From: an uncultured Verrucomicrobiota bacterium | Lineage (GTDB): Bacteria; Verrucomicrobiota; Verrucomicrobiae; Verrucomicrobiales; DEV007 | Reading direction: 5' to 3' | DNA length: 33,604 nt | NCBI GenBank assembly: GCA_902591645.1 | Contig: CACJBM010000013.1 | Location: forward strand, 1-33,604 | In this document: positions 1-7,885 of the stretch, in pieces | Layout of the letters: every line of letters starts with the position of its first letter | How positions within the stretch are numbered: the stretch's first letter is position 1 | Position numbers and translations under genes: made by a program | Notes under the pieces: model-generated | What the model was told of the DNA's origin: nothing | The model's database searches: none | What the model saw: only the letters and a program-made list of their open reading frames with translations

Positions 1-2
1 GA

Positions 3-293
3 ATCACTTACCGACCAACAAGGAATTGGACAATTCCAGGAATTGAGGATTCAAAAGGATGGCGGCCGATGGATTCACAGGTAGGACTTAATCGTCCTTT
101 TGCCGGCTACATTTTTGAACTCAAGGCAATGCGAGACGCTCCGCAATGGATGCTGGAACTGGTTGAAAGGTTCAATCTAACGACGACTGGTTTTTGCAAG
201 TATGCCACTGCATGGAGGCTAGAAACTCTGTTCAGAGGATTTGAGTATGACAGTGCTTCACAGAATACAACCGCAACCAATAACAGTATTTAA
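3..293 (+). CDS. VTC-domain polyphosphate polymerase, 3' end (partial)
   Basis: The reading frame is open from base 3 and ends with TAA at 291-293; an internal ATG at 69 is not a real start. The visible 96 residues resemble the C-terminal part of the VTC (vacuolar transporter chaperone) catalytic domain, with the pattern FELKAMRDAPQWMLELVE followed by a lysine-tyrosine pair (CKY, usually SKY in the family). VTC-domain proteins polymerise polyphosphate from nucleoside triphosphate inside a tunnel-shaped fold lined with basic residues. The call is supported by the neighbour: DUF4956 proteins, such as the next gene 48 bp downstream, are commonly paired with VTC-domain proteins in bacteria. The catalytic N-terminal part lies outside the window, so activity cannot be judged. 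Confidence 0.75.
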   Translation: MTYRPTRNWTIPGIEDSKGWRPMDSQVGLNRPFAGYIFELKAMRDAPQWMLELVERFNLTTTGFCKYATAWRLETLFRGFEYDSASQNTTATNNSI

Positions 294-341
294 AATACCA
301 GAACTTAACTTTCCAAACAACAAGAGATAAATTTAATCAAC

Positions 342-1025
342 ATGGAATCCTTCTTAACAGCCTTAGGCCCAACTCAACCACTCACGGCAATGGAAGTGCT
401 ATTTTCATTGAGTGTCAGCTTTGTTCTGGGCTTGGTATTGGCAACAGTTTATCGCTGGACGCATCAGAGCTTCTCATACGCACGTTCCTTCCTCCACACC
501 ATGGTACTGGCTACTATAGTTATTACCGTCATGATAATGGCGATTGGAAACAACATGGCAAGGGGATTGGGAATCATGGGAGCCATGGCATTCGTGCGTT
601 TCAGGACACCCATCAGAGACCCCAGAGACATCATCTTTCTATTTGCTTCCCTTTCTATCGGAATCGCATCGGGAGCACAGGTATATGAAGTCGCAATCAT
701 TGGTACTCTATATTTCTGTTTCACTGCAATATTTCTAAGCTGGTCACCGTTCGCTTCTCGTCGAGAATTCGAAGGGCTTTTAAGATTCATGCTTCCGCCA
801 GAATCCCCATCACATGAACACCTTCAAACGGTCTTCGGCACGTATGCCAGTTCCACGGAAATGGTAGCAATGCGCGAAGCCATACAAGGAGAAGTTCAAG
901 AATATTCTTATCAAATAAGATTAAAAGACCCTTCATATAAGACAGATCTCGTAGATGCCTTATCAAAACTTGAGGATATCTCCGAAGTTAGTCTTGTAAT
1001 GCAACGCACAACCGTCGAAATTTAA
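342..1025 (+). CDS. DUF4956 multi-pass inner-membrane protein
   Basis: This 227-residue protein has about five hydrophobic segments in its first 135 residues (roughly 19-37, 51-69, 72-85, 96-112 and 115-133). They are followed by a soluble C-terminal domain of about 90 residues. The central stretch GIMGAMAFVRFRTPIRDPRD (about 77-96) is the hallmark of DUF4956. The molecular function is unknown, but the family often occurs beside VTC polyphosphate polymerases, as here. The C-terminal part may be an ACT/ferredoxin-like regulatory fold, as in MgtC-type proteins; this is inference. It lies 48 bp after the VTC gene and 7 bp before the HlyD-like gene, which suggests one transcript. Confidence 0.85.
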   Translation: MESFLTALGPTQPLTAMEVLFSLSVSFVLGLVLATVYRWTHQSFSYARSFLHTMVLATIVITVMIMAIGNNMARGLGIMGAMAFVRFRTPIRDPRDIIFLFASLSIGIASGAQVYEVAIIGTLYFCFTAIFLSWSPFASRREFEGLLRFMLPPESPSHEHLQTVFGTYASSTEMVAMREAIQGEVQEYSYQIRLKDPSYKTDLVDALSKLEDISEVSLVMQRTTVEI

Positions 1026-1032
1026 TAGATCC

Positions 1033-2142
1033 ATGAGTAATAGCATTCCCAACGAAATTAAGCTCAAGAAAACTTCAACTTACCGAGCACGTAAGATCCT
1101 TGAAAAATGGCCACTCTTAGTTTGGCTTGGCGTATTGGGTCTGGTCCTATTTCTATACTCACAAAGAGGAGTCAAGGTAAGGATCAATGGAATGGTAACC
1201 GCACACACAGAAGAGGTATCCGCTCCAGAGGACGGAGTCATCCTAAAGGTTCTCGTTAAAGAAGGACAGAAAGTGTCGAAAGGGCAGGAATTAATTGCCC
1301 TAGATCCTTCTCTCATACAGAAGGAAATCGATGACTACAAAGCAAACCTTCCCTTTTTAAGGGCAGACATGGAAAGGAAATTCAAAGCGACTCGTTTTGG
1401 AATCAACGCTGACATACAGAGGGCCAAATCGCAGAAAGCCAGCGCCGAGTCTCGACTCGAAACGGCCAAGAGGAATTCTGAATTGATTAAAAATAATGTG
1501 GAAAAGCAACTCAGTTTGCAAAGTGAACTAGATGCAGCTCTTAGTAAAATTGACGTCATCCAAACTGAACTAACTACTCATGCCAAATCCATTGAAACCC
1601 TCAATGCAGATTTAAAAGAAGCCGATCAACTCCTTACAAAAGTAGACGGCGTTAATCTCCCTGAAGAACTTCTCGTACTCAAAGAAAGACTGAAAAATAA
1701 AACGCTCGTCGCTCCTGGCGAAGGAACAATTTTCAAACTTAATAAGTTGGGAGGTGTCACAAAATTAGGAGAGCCTATCCTTACCATTAATCTCACAAAC
1801 CCAAATAATGTTCCCGCCAAAACGATAAGAGGACTCATTCCTCAAGATCAAAACCCCGAAGAACTTTCAGAAGATCAAGTCGTATGGATCAGCCAAAGGA
1901 AAAATAAGCCAATCGCTTACAAAGCAAAAATTATTACCGTTTCCCCCAGCATCGAAGCGTTACCGAATTACGGAACACCTATAGACGGACAATATATAAG
2001 GGGCCGGGTATTTGTGTGTGAACTGCCTGATGATTTTGAAGACTTATTACCAGGAACCGGCGTGCATGTACACATAAAGGCACCGGGCTCATTTAATCTC
2101 TGGAACTTTGGAAAGACCCCAGTCAAAGCTGCCAGCAACTAA
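1033..2142 (+). CDS. HlyD-family periplasmic adaptor (membrane fusion) protein
   Basis: This 369-residue protein has a cytoplasmic N-terminus and one membrane anchor (about 27-43). A biotinyl-lipoyl-like half (about 54-95, containing SAPEDGVILKVLVKEGQKVS) is followed by a long charged coiled-coil hairpin (about 95-225). The second lipoyl half (around 228-255, APGEGTIFKLNKLGG) and a beta-barrel region come last. This is the usual order for HlyD/EmrA-type adaptors, which bridge an inner-membrane transporter and a TolC-like channel. The next gene encodes the TolC-like partner. No ABC, RND or MFS pump is present between them; the only integral membrane protein in the cluster is the DUF4956 protein upstream. 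The ATG start is 7 bp after the upstream stop. Confidence 0.87.
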   Translation: MSNSIPNEIKLKKTSTYRARKILEKWPLLVWLGVLGLVLFLYSQRGVKVRINGMVTAHTEEVSAPEDGVILKVLVKEGQKVSKGQELIALDPSLIQKEIDDYKANLPFLRADMERKFKATRFGINADIQRAKSQKASAESRLETAKRNSELIKNNVEKQLSLQSELDAALSKIDVIQTELTTHAKSIETLNADLKEADQLLTKVDGVNLPEELLVLKERLKNKTLVAPGEGTIFKLNKLGGVTKLGEPILTINLTNPNNVPAKTIRGLIPQDQNPEELSEDQVVWISQRKNKPIAYKAKIITVSPSIEALPNYGTPIDGQYIRGRVFVCELPDDFEDLLPGTGVHVHIKAPGSFNLWNFGKTPVKAASN

Positions 2143-2230
2143 CACAAAACGTAACTTTAATCTTACCAAACACCTAAACTGTATTAAAGCAGTTACTAGA
2201 TTGTTAGAGGTTCCAGATACGCCTTCAATA

Positions 2231-4039
2231 ATGCAAAGCCTCAGAAATAAAATAATGCAGCATCCTTTGCTGTTTTCGATGATTTTATTTGGATTATTGC
2301 AAATTCAAAATGGCAAGGCAGAGACTAAACAAGAAAATGCTGATGATGTAGGATTATCCGAACTCATTGCTCTTGGAATAAAAAATAATCCTCGGCTCAT
2401 CTCATTGCGTGGTGCAATCACCATTGCTGAAGCTCAAAAGAAAGCAGCCCGGGACTGGCCAGACCCTCAAATAAGATTCCGGAAAAATTGGGGGAGCAAT
2501 GAAATTCCTGCGCCTTTTACTGAAACAAGAACCGAAAGCTACACTCAGCAGCTATCAAGAACAGTAATCAACGAAGACGGGCAAGAGAAGAAAAGCATTT
2601 CCGAAGAAACTGTAAACCGCAATATCTCTAGAACGATAACAGAGGGCAGTGATAAAACGGTAATCGAAGAGACAATCGAAGAGAATTCAGAAGAAAATAT
2701 CACCATCCTTCCGAATCCTGAAATCTTCGAACCAGGAGGCACTAGAACTGACGCTCGAGAGATGACCCGTAACGGAACTGAAACAAATTTTCACGACACC
2801 AATCCATTTGCCGATGAGGAAGATACCCAGTTACAATTTCGCCTTTATGTTCCTCACCCGGGAATCCGCAAAGCGCGATTGGCACGAGCCGAACAAGAAG
2901 TCGAACTTGCTAGAGCCGCTGCCCTCAATCAAGAGCGTGACGTTGTCATTAAAATTAGAGAAGAATACGAACAACTGCAATACCTCAAAGCTCAAATCGA
3001 ATTACTTGAATTAGAAGAATCTGCAGCTAAATCATATTCTGAAGTTCAAAACACGATGCTCAATAGCGGCCTCATAACAATCGATAAAATTGAATATGTC
3101 GACAGTGAGGGCCTTTCAGTGGAGGGGGCACAAATTGAATTTAATTCTCAAAGAGATAACCTCGCTGCTCGGGTCGGCTTAAAGAACTCCCAAAGAATCA
3201 GAATCACTGATAAGCTTATCAGCCCTTCAATTGATCTGGACCATACTCATCTCGAATATCTGATAAGGATGTCCCTAGCTAATCGAGGCGAATTAACAAC
3301 CATAAGAGCAAAGGAAAAAATTGCACAGTCCTCATTAAATGAATCAAGAGCGAAGAAAATACCTTGGTTTGATTATGTACAAGCCGGCATAGGGAGGGAA
3401 GAGGAAGGCAATCAAAGAACTGCGGAAAGCTGGGGAATACAGCTGGCTATGTCTGTTCCTTTATTTAGCTGGCTAGGCCATGAAAGTAAGGTGCGTGAAG
3501 CTGCTGTCGCATCCTATTATTCGCAAAAAGGAGCCACTCAAACAATTATCACAGCAGAAGTTGTCGCCTCATATGAAAACCTTAAACGCGCAAAGAAATA
3601 CAGGGACCGAGCTCATAAGTATGCCATAGCCCAAAAAAAATATAACACCGAATTCATTGAGCGGATAAACAATACAGGACGACACAAGCTAGAAAAAATC
3701 CGTTTTGAAATTGCACAAAACACAGCAAAGACGACACAACAACGTCTTGCCGCAGAAAGAACATACAACAAGGCATTACTTCAATTGGAAAAGGCATTGG
3801 GCACATCCCTTGAAAAGGTTTTCACTGTACCCGCAGACGATCAGGTCACTGAAAGCGCATTGCCATCCAAAGAGCTCATAAGCACAAATGAGACTCCCCA
3901 TAAGAGGCTCTCCAAAAAAGATGCGACTCCTAAAAAAGTCGACTCTTACATTCAGACAAAAAGGAAATTTCCTATAGTCGATAAATTTCGTTCAGGCCTG
4001 CGTTCCCTGACTCCAAAGGTTTTCAGGAAAAAGAAGTAA
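2231..4039 (+). CDS. TolC-family outer-membrane efflux protein with a repetitive insert
   Basis: The frame is open from 2108 inside the HlyD-like gene, but ATG 2231 (or ATG 2255) puts a good signal peptide at the N-terminus: MQHPLLFSMILFGLLQIQ then NGKA before the mature chain. The protein of about 602 residues has the two long heptad-rich helical halves expected of TolC (first half with IRKARLARAEQEVELARAAA, second near SKVREAAVASYYSQKGATQ). It forms a trimeric channel through the outer membrane for the HlyD-like partner. It is longer than typical TolC proteins. Between the first helix and the next repeat lies an acidic, Glu/Thr-rich insert of roughly 100 residues with an internal duplication, and the C-terminus carries a basic tail rich in Lys. 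The substrate is unknown. Confidence 0.85.
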   Translation: MQSLRNKIMQHPLLFSMILFGLLQIQNGKAETKQENADDVGLSELIALGIKNNPRLISLRGAITIAEAQKKAARDWPDPQIRFRKNWGSNEIPAPFTETRTESYTQQLSRTVINEDGQEKKSISEETVNRNISRTITEGSDKTVIEETIEENSEENITILPNPEIFEPGGTRTDAREMTRNGTETNFHDTNPFADEEDTQLQFRLYVPHPGIRKARLARAEQEVELARAAALNQERDVVIKIREEYEQLQYLKAQIELLELEESAAKSYSEVQNTMLNSGLITIDKIEYVDSEGLSVEGAQIEFNSQRDNLAARVGLKNSQRIRITDKLISPSIDLDHTHLEYLIRMSLANRGELTTIRAKEKIAQSSLNESRAKKIPWFDYVQAGIGREEEGNQRTAESWGIQLAMSVPLFSWLGHESKVREAAVASYYSQKGATQTIITAEVVASYENLKRAKKYRDRAHKYAIAQKKYNTEFIERINNTGRHKLEKIRFEIAQNTAKTTQQRLAAERTYNKALLQLEKALGTSLEKVFTVPADDQVTESALPSKELISTNETPHKRLSKKDATPKKVDSYIQTKRKFPIVDKFRSGLRSLTPKVFRKKK

Positions 4040-4052
4040 TAAATTGACCAGC

Positions 4053-5000
4053 ATGAAGGCTTACCAATGGATTACACTCCTTCTACTTGGCGCGCTAACA
4101 ATTAACTTGCAAGCCCTCGAAGTAAGTGAAGACGATAATAGCATTAAGATTCTGGACGGAACGAATGAACTTCTCGTTTATCACAAATCAGAAGTACTTC
4201 CACCAAAAGGGAGTGACCCGTCTTATAAAAGAAGCGCGTTCATTCATCCATTAAAAACTCCAAAAGGATCGATAGTCACATCAATACATCCAGACGATCA
4301 CCTCCATCATGTTGGACTTTGGCATGCCTGGGTGAACACTTCTCACGGAACTCGGAAAATTGATTTCTGGAATCTCAAAAAAAAAGAAGGGACTGTCCGT
4401 TATAAAAAGACAATCTCTCTAAATAAAGGATCAGATAAGAAAGGGTTTACAGTTTTACAAGAACACATCGCAATAAAAGAAGGACAAGAACCGATTACCA
4501 TTATTGAAGAGTCCTTCTCTATCGGAGTAGTAAAAGAAAAAAATGCATACTTCATTGATTATATTAGTGAACAAAAAAATGTATCTTCTCTTGATTTGAA
4601 ATTTCCAGCTTACCGCTATGGAGGGCCAATCGCATATAGAGGACCAAGGGACTGGACTAATGCAAATAGTCAGGTCCTTACTTCAGAAAATAAAAATCGC
4701 AGTAACGGACATGCTACTCGTGGACAATGGTGTGCTTTTTCAGGACCAACTGATAAAGGCAGTGCCCTTGTTGCCATTCTCTGCCACCCAGCAAATCATG
4801 ATGCTCCACAAAGAATGCGTATATGGCCCGCATCGAGCCATAATGGCGCAATTTTCTTTAATTATGTGCCGGCACAGGAGAATTCTTGGAAGTTAATTCC
4901 TAATAAATTGAATGAATTCAGGTATAAAATTATTATATCTGACTCGAAAATGGATAAAAAAATGATCGAATCGGCATGGTTGAAATATGCTGATGAATGA
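4053..5000 (+). CDS. Secreted PmoA-like (DUF6807) protein
   Basis: A TTG at 4044 is in frame, but ATG 4053 gives a clean signal peptide (MKAYQWITLLLLGALTIN, cleavage near LQA-LE), so I chose it. The mature protein of about 290 residues has the family signature HPDDHLHHVGLWHAW near residues 79-93, with several histidines and aromatic residues. This matches the family annotated as PmoA or DUF6807, common in Verrucomicrobiota and Planctomycetota. Despite the name, there is no evidence for methane oxidation. It is thought to have a galactose-mutarotase-like beta-sandwich, and a sugar-related role is inferred only from such neighbours in other genomes. It follows the TolC-like gene after 13 bp and is followed by the longest gap in the window. 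Confidence 0.8.
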   Translation: MKAYQWITLLLLGALTINLQALEVSEDDNSIKILDGTNELLVYHKSEVLPPKGSDPSYKRSAFIHPLKTPKGSIVTSIHPDDHLHHVGLWHAWVNTSHGTRKIDFWNLKKKEGTVRYKKTISLNKGSDKKGFTVLQEHIAIKEGQEPITIIEESFSIGVVKEKNAYFIDYISEQKNVSSLDLKFPAYRYGGPIAYRGPRDWTNANSQVLTSENKNRSNGHATRGQWCAFSGPTDKGSALVAILCHPANHDAPQRMRIWPASSHNGAIFFNYVPAQENSWKLIPNKLNEFRYKIIISDSKMDKKMIESAWLKYADE

Positions 5001-5144
5001 TCCTTTGCTTTGATTATCCACGAACGAGAAGTGAAATTAAGTTCGATTACACTCCGAAAGGCCTGAAAACTAGGTAATTAAATATCAATTTAGTTGCTGA
5101 TAATCTTGCCAAGGAATTGAAATTAAGTAACGTTCAAATGCTTA

Positions 5145-6935
5145 ATGAGCCTAGTAGCAGAAAAGTCTTCAAAGGAAGGTGAAACGAACGACATCAATGA
5201 TGCGGTCATTCGCCTCGCCGGCAATTCTCAGGACGGCATACAAACTATCGGAGGATTTCTTGCACGCCTAGCTGGAAGAAGTGCACAGGAAGTCATGACT
5301 TACATGACCATCCCTTCAACAATTAGTGGAGGCGCATCCATCTTTCAGGTCCGAATCGGTTCTGGTGAAGTTCTTTCTCCTGGTGATGAAGCTGATTTTC
5401 TGGTCGCTTTTTATCAGGACAGTTATGAGAACCATTTAAGTTCCCTCCGCGATGGAGGTGTCTGCTTATATGACAGTGATCATGTAGAACCTGATACTGA
5501 TGACAAAAGAGTCGCCTATGTTGGTATACCTATGACATCAACGACGGTTGAGGCTATCGGAGGATCAGCACGAGACAGAGGGAAAAATATTTTTGTTCTA
5601 GGGTTATTAACCAATCTCTTTGGATTAAATAGGGAGAAACTCGTCACCATCATTGAAGCACAATTCAAAAGAAAACATGAAAGCGTATTGCGCAATGCAA
5701 TGCTGGCCTTCGATTCAGGATACGCATATGAAATCGGCCAAATCCATAATCACAATTATGCGTTTGAGCCAGGAGAAGCTGAAAAAGGAGACCGTATAAC
5801 TACTGATGGAAACACAGCACTCACCTATGGCCTTATCGCAGCCGGAGTAAGATATGGAGCAGGTTACCCTATAACTCCATGGTCCTCGATCATGGAAATT
5901 TTACGCACTGAACTTCCAAAATATGGAGGCATCTTTATACAATCAGAAGATGAGCTAGCAGCCATTGCCTCCACTGTCGGATTTGCCTATGCTGGCCATG
6001 TCGCGGTGACTGGAAGTTCGGGGCCTGGCCTATCATTGAAAATGGAGGCTCTTGGATATGCATCAATGGCTGAACTGCCTCTCGTCGTCATTAACGTTCA
6101 ACGCGGAGGCCCCTCGACAGGACTTCCAACTAGTGTAGAACAGAGCGACTTGATGCAAGCCATTTATGGGAGCCATGGAGATACGCCACGTGTTGTCATT
6201 GCACCAAAGGATGTTGAAGATTGTTATCACACCGCCATCGAAGCATGCCGCATCGCTAAGGAATTCAGCACGCCAGTCATAATTTTAACGGACCAGTCAC
6301 TCGCGACTCGAATCGAGGCATTCCCAGAACCAGATCTATCCGACATCGGGGAACCCGACTTGGATCTTGAACCTCGAGGTGAAGAGTTCTTACCCTATCC
6401 CCTCGAATCTGAAACAAAACATGCTCCCCCAGGCACTAAAATGCTGAATGGAAAGTACCCGGTCGTCACTGGACTCGAACACGATGAATGGGGACACCCA
6501 AGCTCAAATCCTGAGCTGCATCAAAAAATGACGAACCGCAGAAGGAACAAGTTAAAAAGATTGGCCTCAACATTATCTGCGCCTGAAGTTTACGGGCCAG
6601 AAGAAGGAGATGTGCTGTTAATTGGTTGGGGATCAACTTGGGGACCTATCCGTGAGGCCGTAGATACAGCTTTAAAGAACGGACAACAATTATCTGCGAT
6701 TCATCTGCGCCACATTCACCCGATGCCTGAAGGCATCGATGAGATAATTGCAAAATTCAATAAATCAATCGTTGTCGAAATGAATGACGAAGGATTATAC
6801 GGATACGGACAATTTGCCACACTCCTACGTGCTCGCTATGCAAACCCAAACATACACAGCATTACTAAAACAGATGGTCTCGGCTATAAAATTAGAGAGA
6901 TCATCGCAGGAATTGAAAACATTACTGGTCAGTAG
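5145..6935 (+). CDS. korA: 2-oxoacid:ferredoxin oxidoreductase, alpha subunit (gamma-alpha fused)
   Basis: This 596-residue subunit has the gamma domain at the N-terminus (about 20-205, starting VIRLAGNSQDGIQTIGG). The alpha pyrimidine-binding domain follows, with the YPITP motif at 241-245 and the GSSGPGLSLKMEALG stretch, and then the C-terminal domain II. Together with KorB it oxidatively decarboxylates 2-oxoglutarate (or another 2-oxoacid) to the acyl-CoA, reducing ferredoxin. Only two subunits are encoded here, the architecture seen in KorAB of aerobic and microaerobic bacteria; no separate ferredoxin-like subunit is present. The choice of 2-oxoglutarate over pyruvate is from overall resemblance and is less certain. 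It begins an apparent operon running to 13611. Confidence 0.92.
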   Translation: MSLVAEKSSKEGETNDINDAVIRLAGNSQDGIQTIGGFLARLAGRSAQEVMTYMTIPSTISGGASIFQVRIGSGEVLSPGDEADFLVAFYQDSYENHLSSLRDGGVCLYDSDHVEPDTDDKRVAYVGIPMTSTTVEAIGGSARDRGKNIFVLGLLTNLFGLNREKLVTIIEAQFKRKHESVLRNAMLAFDSGYAYEIGQIHNHNYAFEPGEAEKGDRITTDGNTALTYGLIAAGVRYGAGYPITPWSSIMEILRTELPKYGGIFIQSEDELAAIASTVGFAYAGHVAVTGSSGPGLSLKMEALGYASMAELPLVVINVQRGGPSTGLPTSVEQSDLMQAIYGSHGDTPRVVIAPKDVEDCYHTAIEACRIAKEFSTPVIILTDQSLATRIEAFPEPDLSDIGEPDLDLEPRGEEFLPYPLESETKHAPPGTKMLNGKYPVVTGLEHDEWGHPSSNPELHQKMTNRRRNKLKRLASTLSAPEVYGPEEGDVLLIGWGSTWGPIREAVDTALKNGQQLSAIHLRHIHPMPEGIDEIIAKFNKSIVVEMNDEGLYGYGQFATLLRARYANPNIHSITKTDGLGYKIREIIAGIENITGQ

Positions 6936-6958
6936 TTCATACTAACAATAAATTTACC

Positions 6959-7885
6959 ATGTCTTCTGTAGCTCCAGCTGATCCCGAAAAACTGACAAAA
7001 AAACAATTAAAAGCAGATCATCCCACATGGTGTCCAGGGTGTGGAGACTTTACTGTACTGGCTTGCTTCTTCAAAATTTTAGAAGAGCTGCAATTTCCTC
7101 ATGAAAATATATGCACCATTGCTGGTATCGGGTGCTCTTCTAGATTCCCTTATTTCGTCAATTCACATGGACTCCATTTTATTCACGGAAGAGCCCTTCC
7201 TTTAGCAACTGGAGTAAGTTTATCTAGACCAGATCTTCATGTTTTTGCTTTCGGAGGTGACGGCGATGGTTTCTCCATTGGAGGCAATCATTTGGAGCAC
7301 TGCGCTAGAAAAAATCCAAACCTAACTTATGTCATTATGGACAACTTTGTCTATGGACTGACAAAGAAACAAACGTCCCCAACTTCCCCAATAGGATTCC
7401 AGTCAAAGACTGACCCTAGCGGTGCTATGGATATGCCTGTCAACCCGATGAAAAAATTAGTAGCGAGTGGCGCCAGTTTTATTGCTCGCACACATTCCAC
7501 GCAAGTAAAACATATGACCGAAATGTTCAGACGTGCGATCCAACATCCTGGCTTCTCTGTCATCGAAGTACTGTCAGAATGTCCTGTGTTTTATAAGGGC
7601 GCCTTTGATGATGGCAACCCAAGAAAGGGAGGCGAATTTGAAATTATAGACGAAAAGGTAGGCGACGGTACACCTGAGGATAACGAAAGGCATGATGTTG
7701 CCAGTGAAACGGCTGCATTCGCATTGGCTGATATTCAATATCCAGGAAAATTCGGTGTGTTTTATCAAAAAGAACGCCCTTCGAAAAATGCTCTCGAAGA
7801 TAACCTGATCAAAACTAGCCGTGAAAAATCAAATAATGCTGATGCACGTAAATTGATAGAGGAACGTTTCAAGGGCATGAGGTAA
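6959..7885 (+). CDS. korB: 2-oxoacid:ferredoxin oxidoreductase, beta subunit
   Basis: This 308-residue subunit binds thiamine diphosphate and probably the Fe-S cluster. WCPGCGD at 24-30 and the later Cys in GIGCSSR are expected cluster ligands. GDGDGFSIGGNH (100-111) followed by N129 is the thiamine diphosphate/Mg motif, and GLTKKQTSPTS follows as in KorB proteins. It starts 23 bp after korA, and the two must act together. The next gene begins at the base after the korB stop, so translation is probably coupled. Length matches the family. Confidence 0.93.
   Translation: MSSVAPADPEKLTKKQLKADHPTWCPGCGDFTVLACFFKILEELQFPHENICTIAGIGCSSRFPYFVNSHGLHFIHGRALPLATGVSLSRPDLHVFAFGGDGDGFSIGGNHLEHCARKNPNLTYVIMDNFVYGLTKKQTSPTSPIGFQSKTDPSGAMDMPVNPMKKLVASGASFIARTHSTQVKHMTEMFRRAIQHPGFSVIEVLSECPVFYKGAFDDGNPRKGGEFEIIDEKVGDGTPEDNERHDVASETAAFALADIQYPGKFGVFYQKERPSKNALEDNLIKTSREKSNNADARKLIEERFKGMR

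Noticed and set aside
464..790. Antisense open frame opposite the DUF4956 gene, and many similar short frames elsewhere
   Set aside because: These overlap strongly supported genes in other frames and show no signal, motif or ribosome site of their own.
4053..5000. Methane or ammonia monooxygenase function for the PmoA-like protein
   Set aside because: It has a signal peptide and a soluble beta-rich sequence, without the membrane helices of a real monooxygenase subunit; the name is historical.
5001..5144. Promoter or riboswitch upstream of korA
   Set aside because: The gap surely contains a promoter, but no well-spaced -35/-10 pair or conserved leader fold was visible, so no site is claimed.
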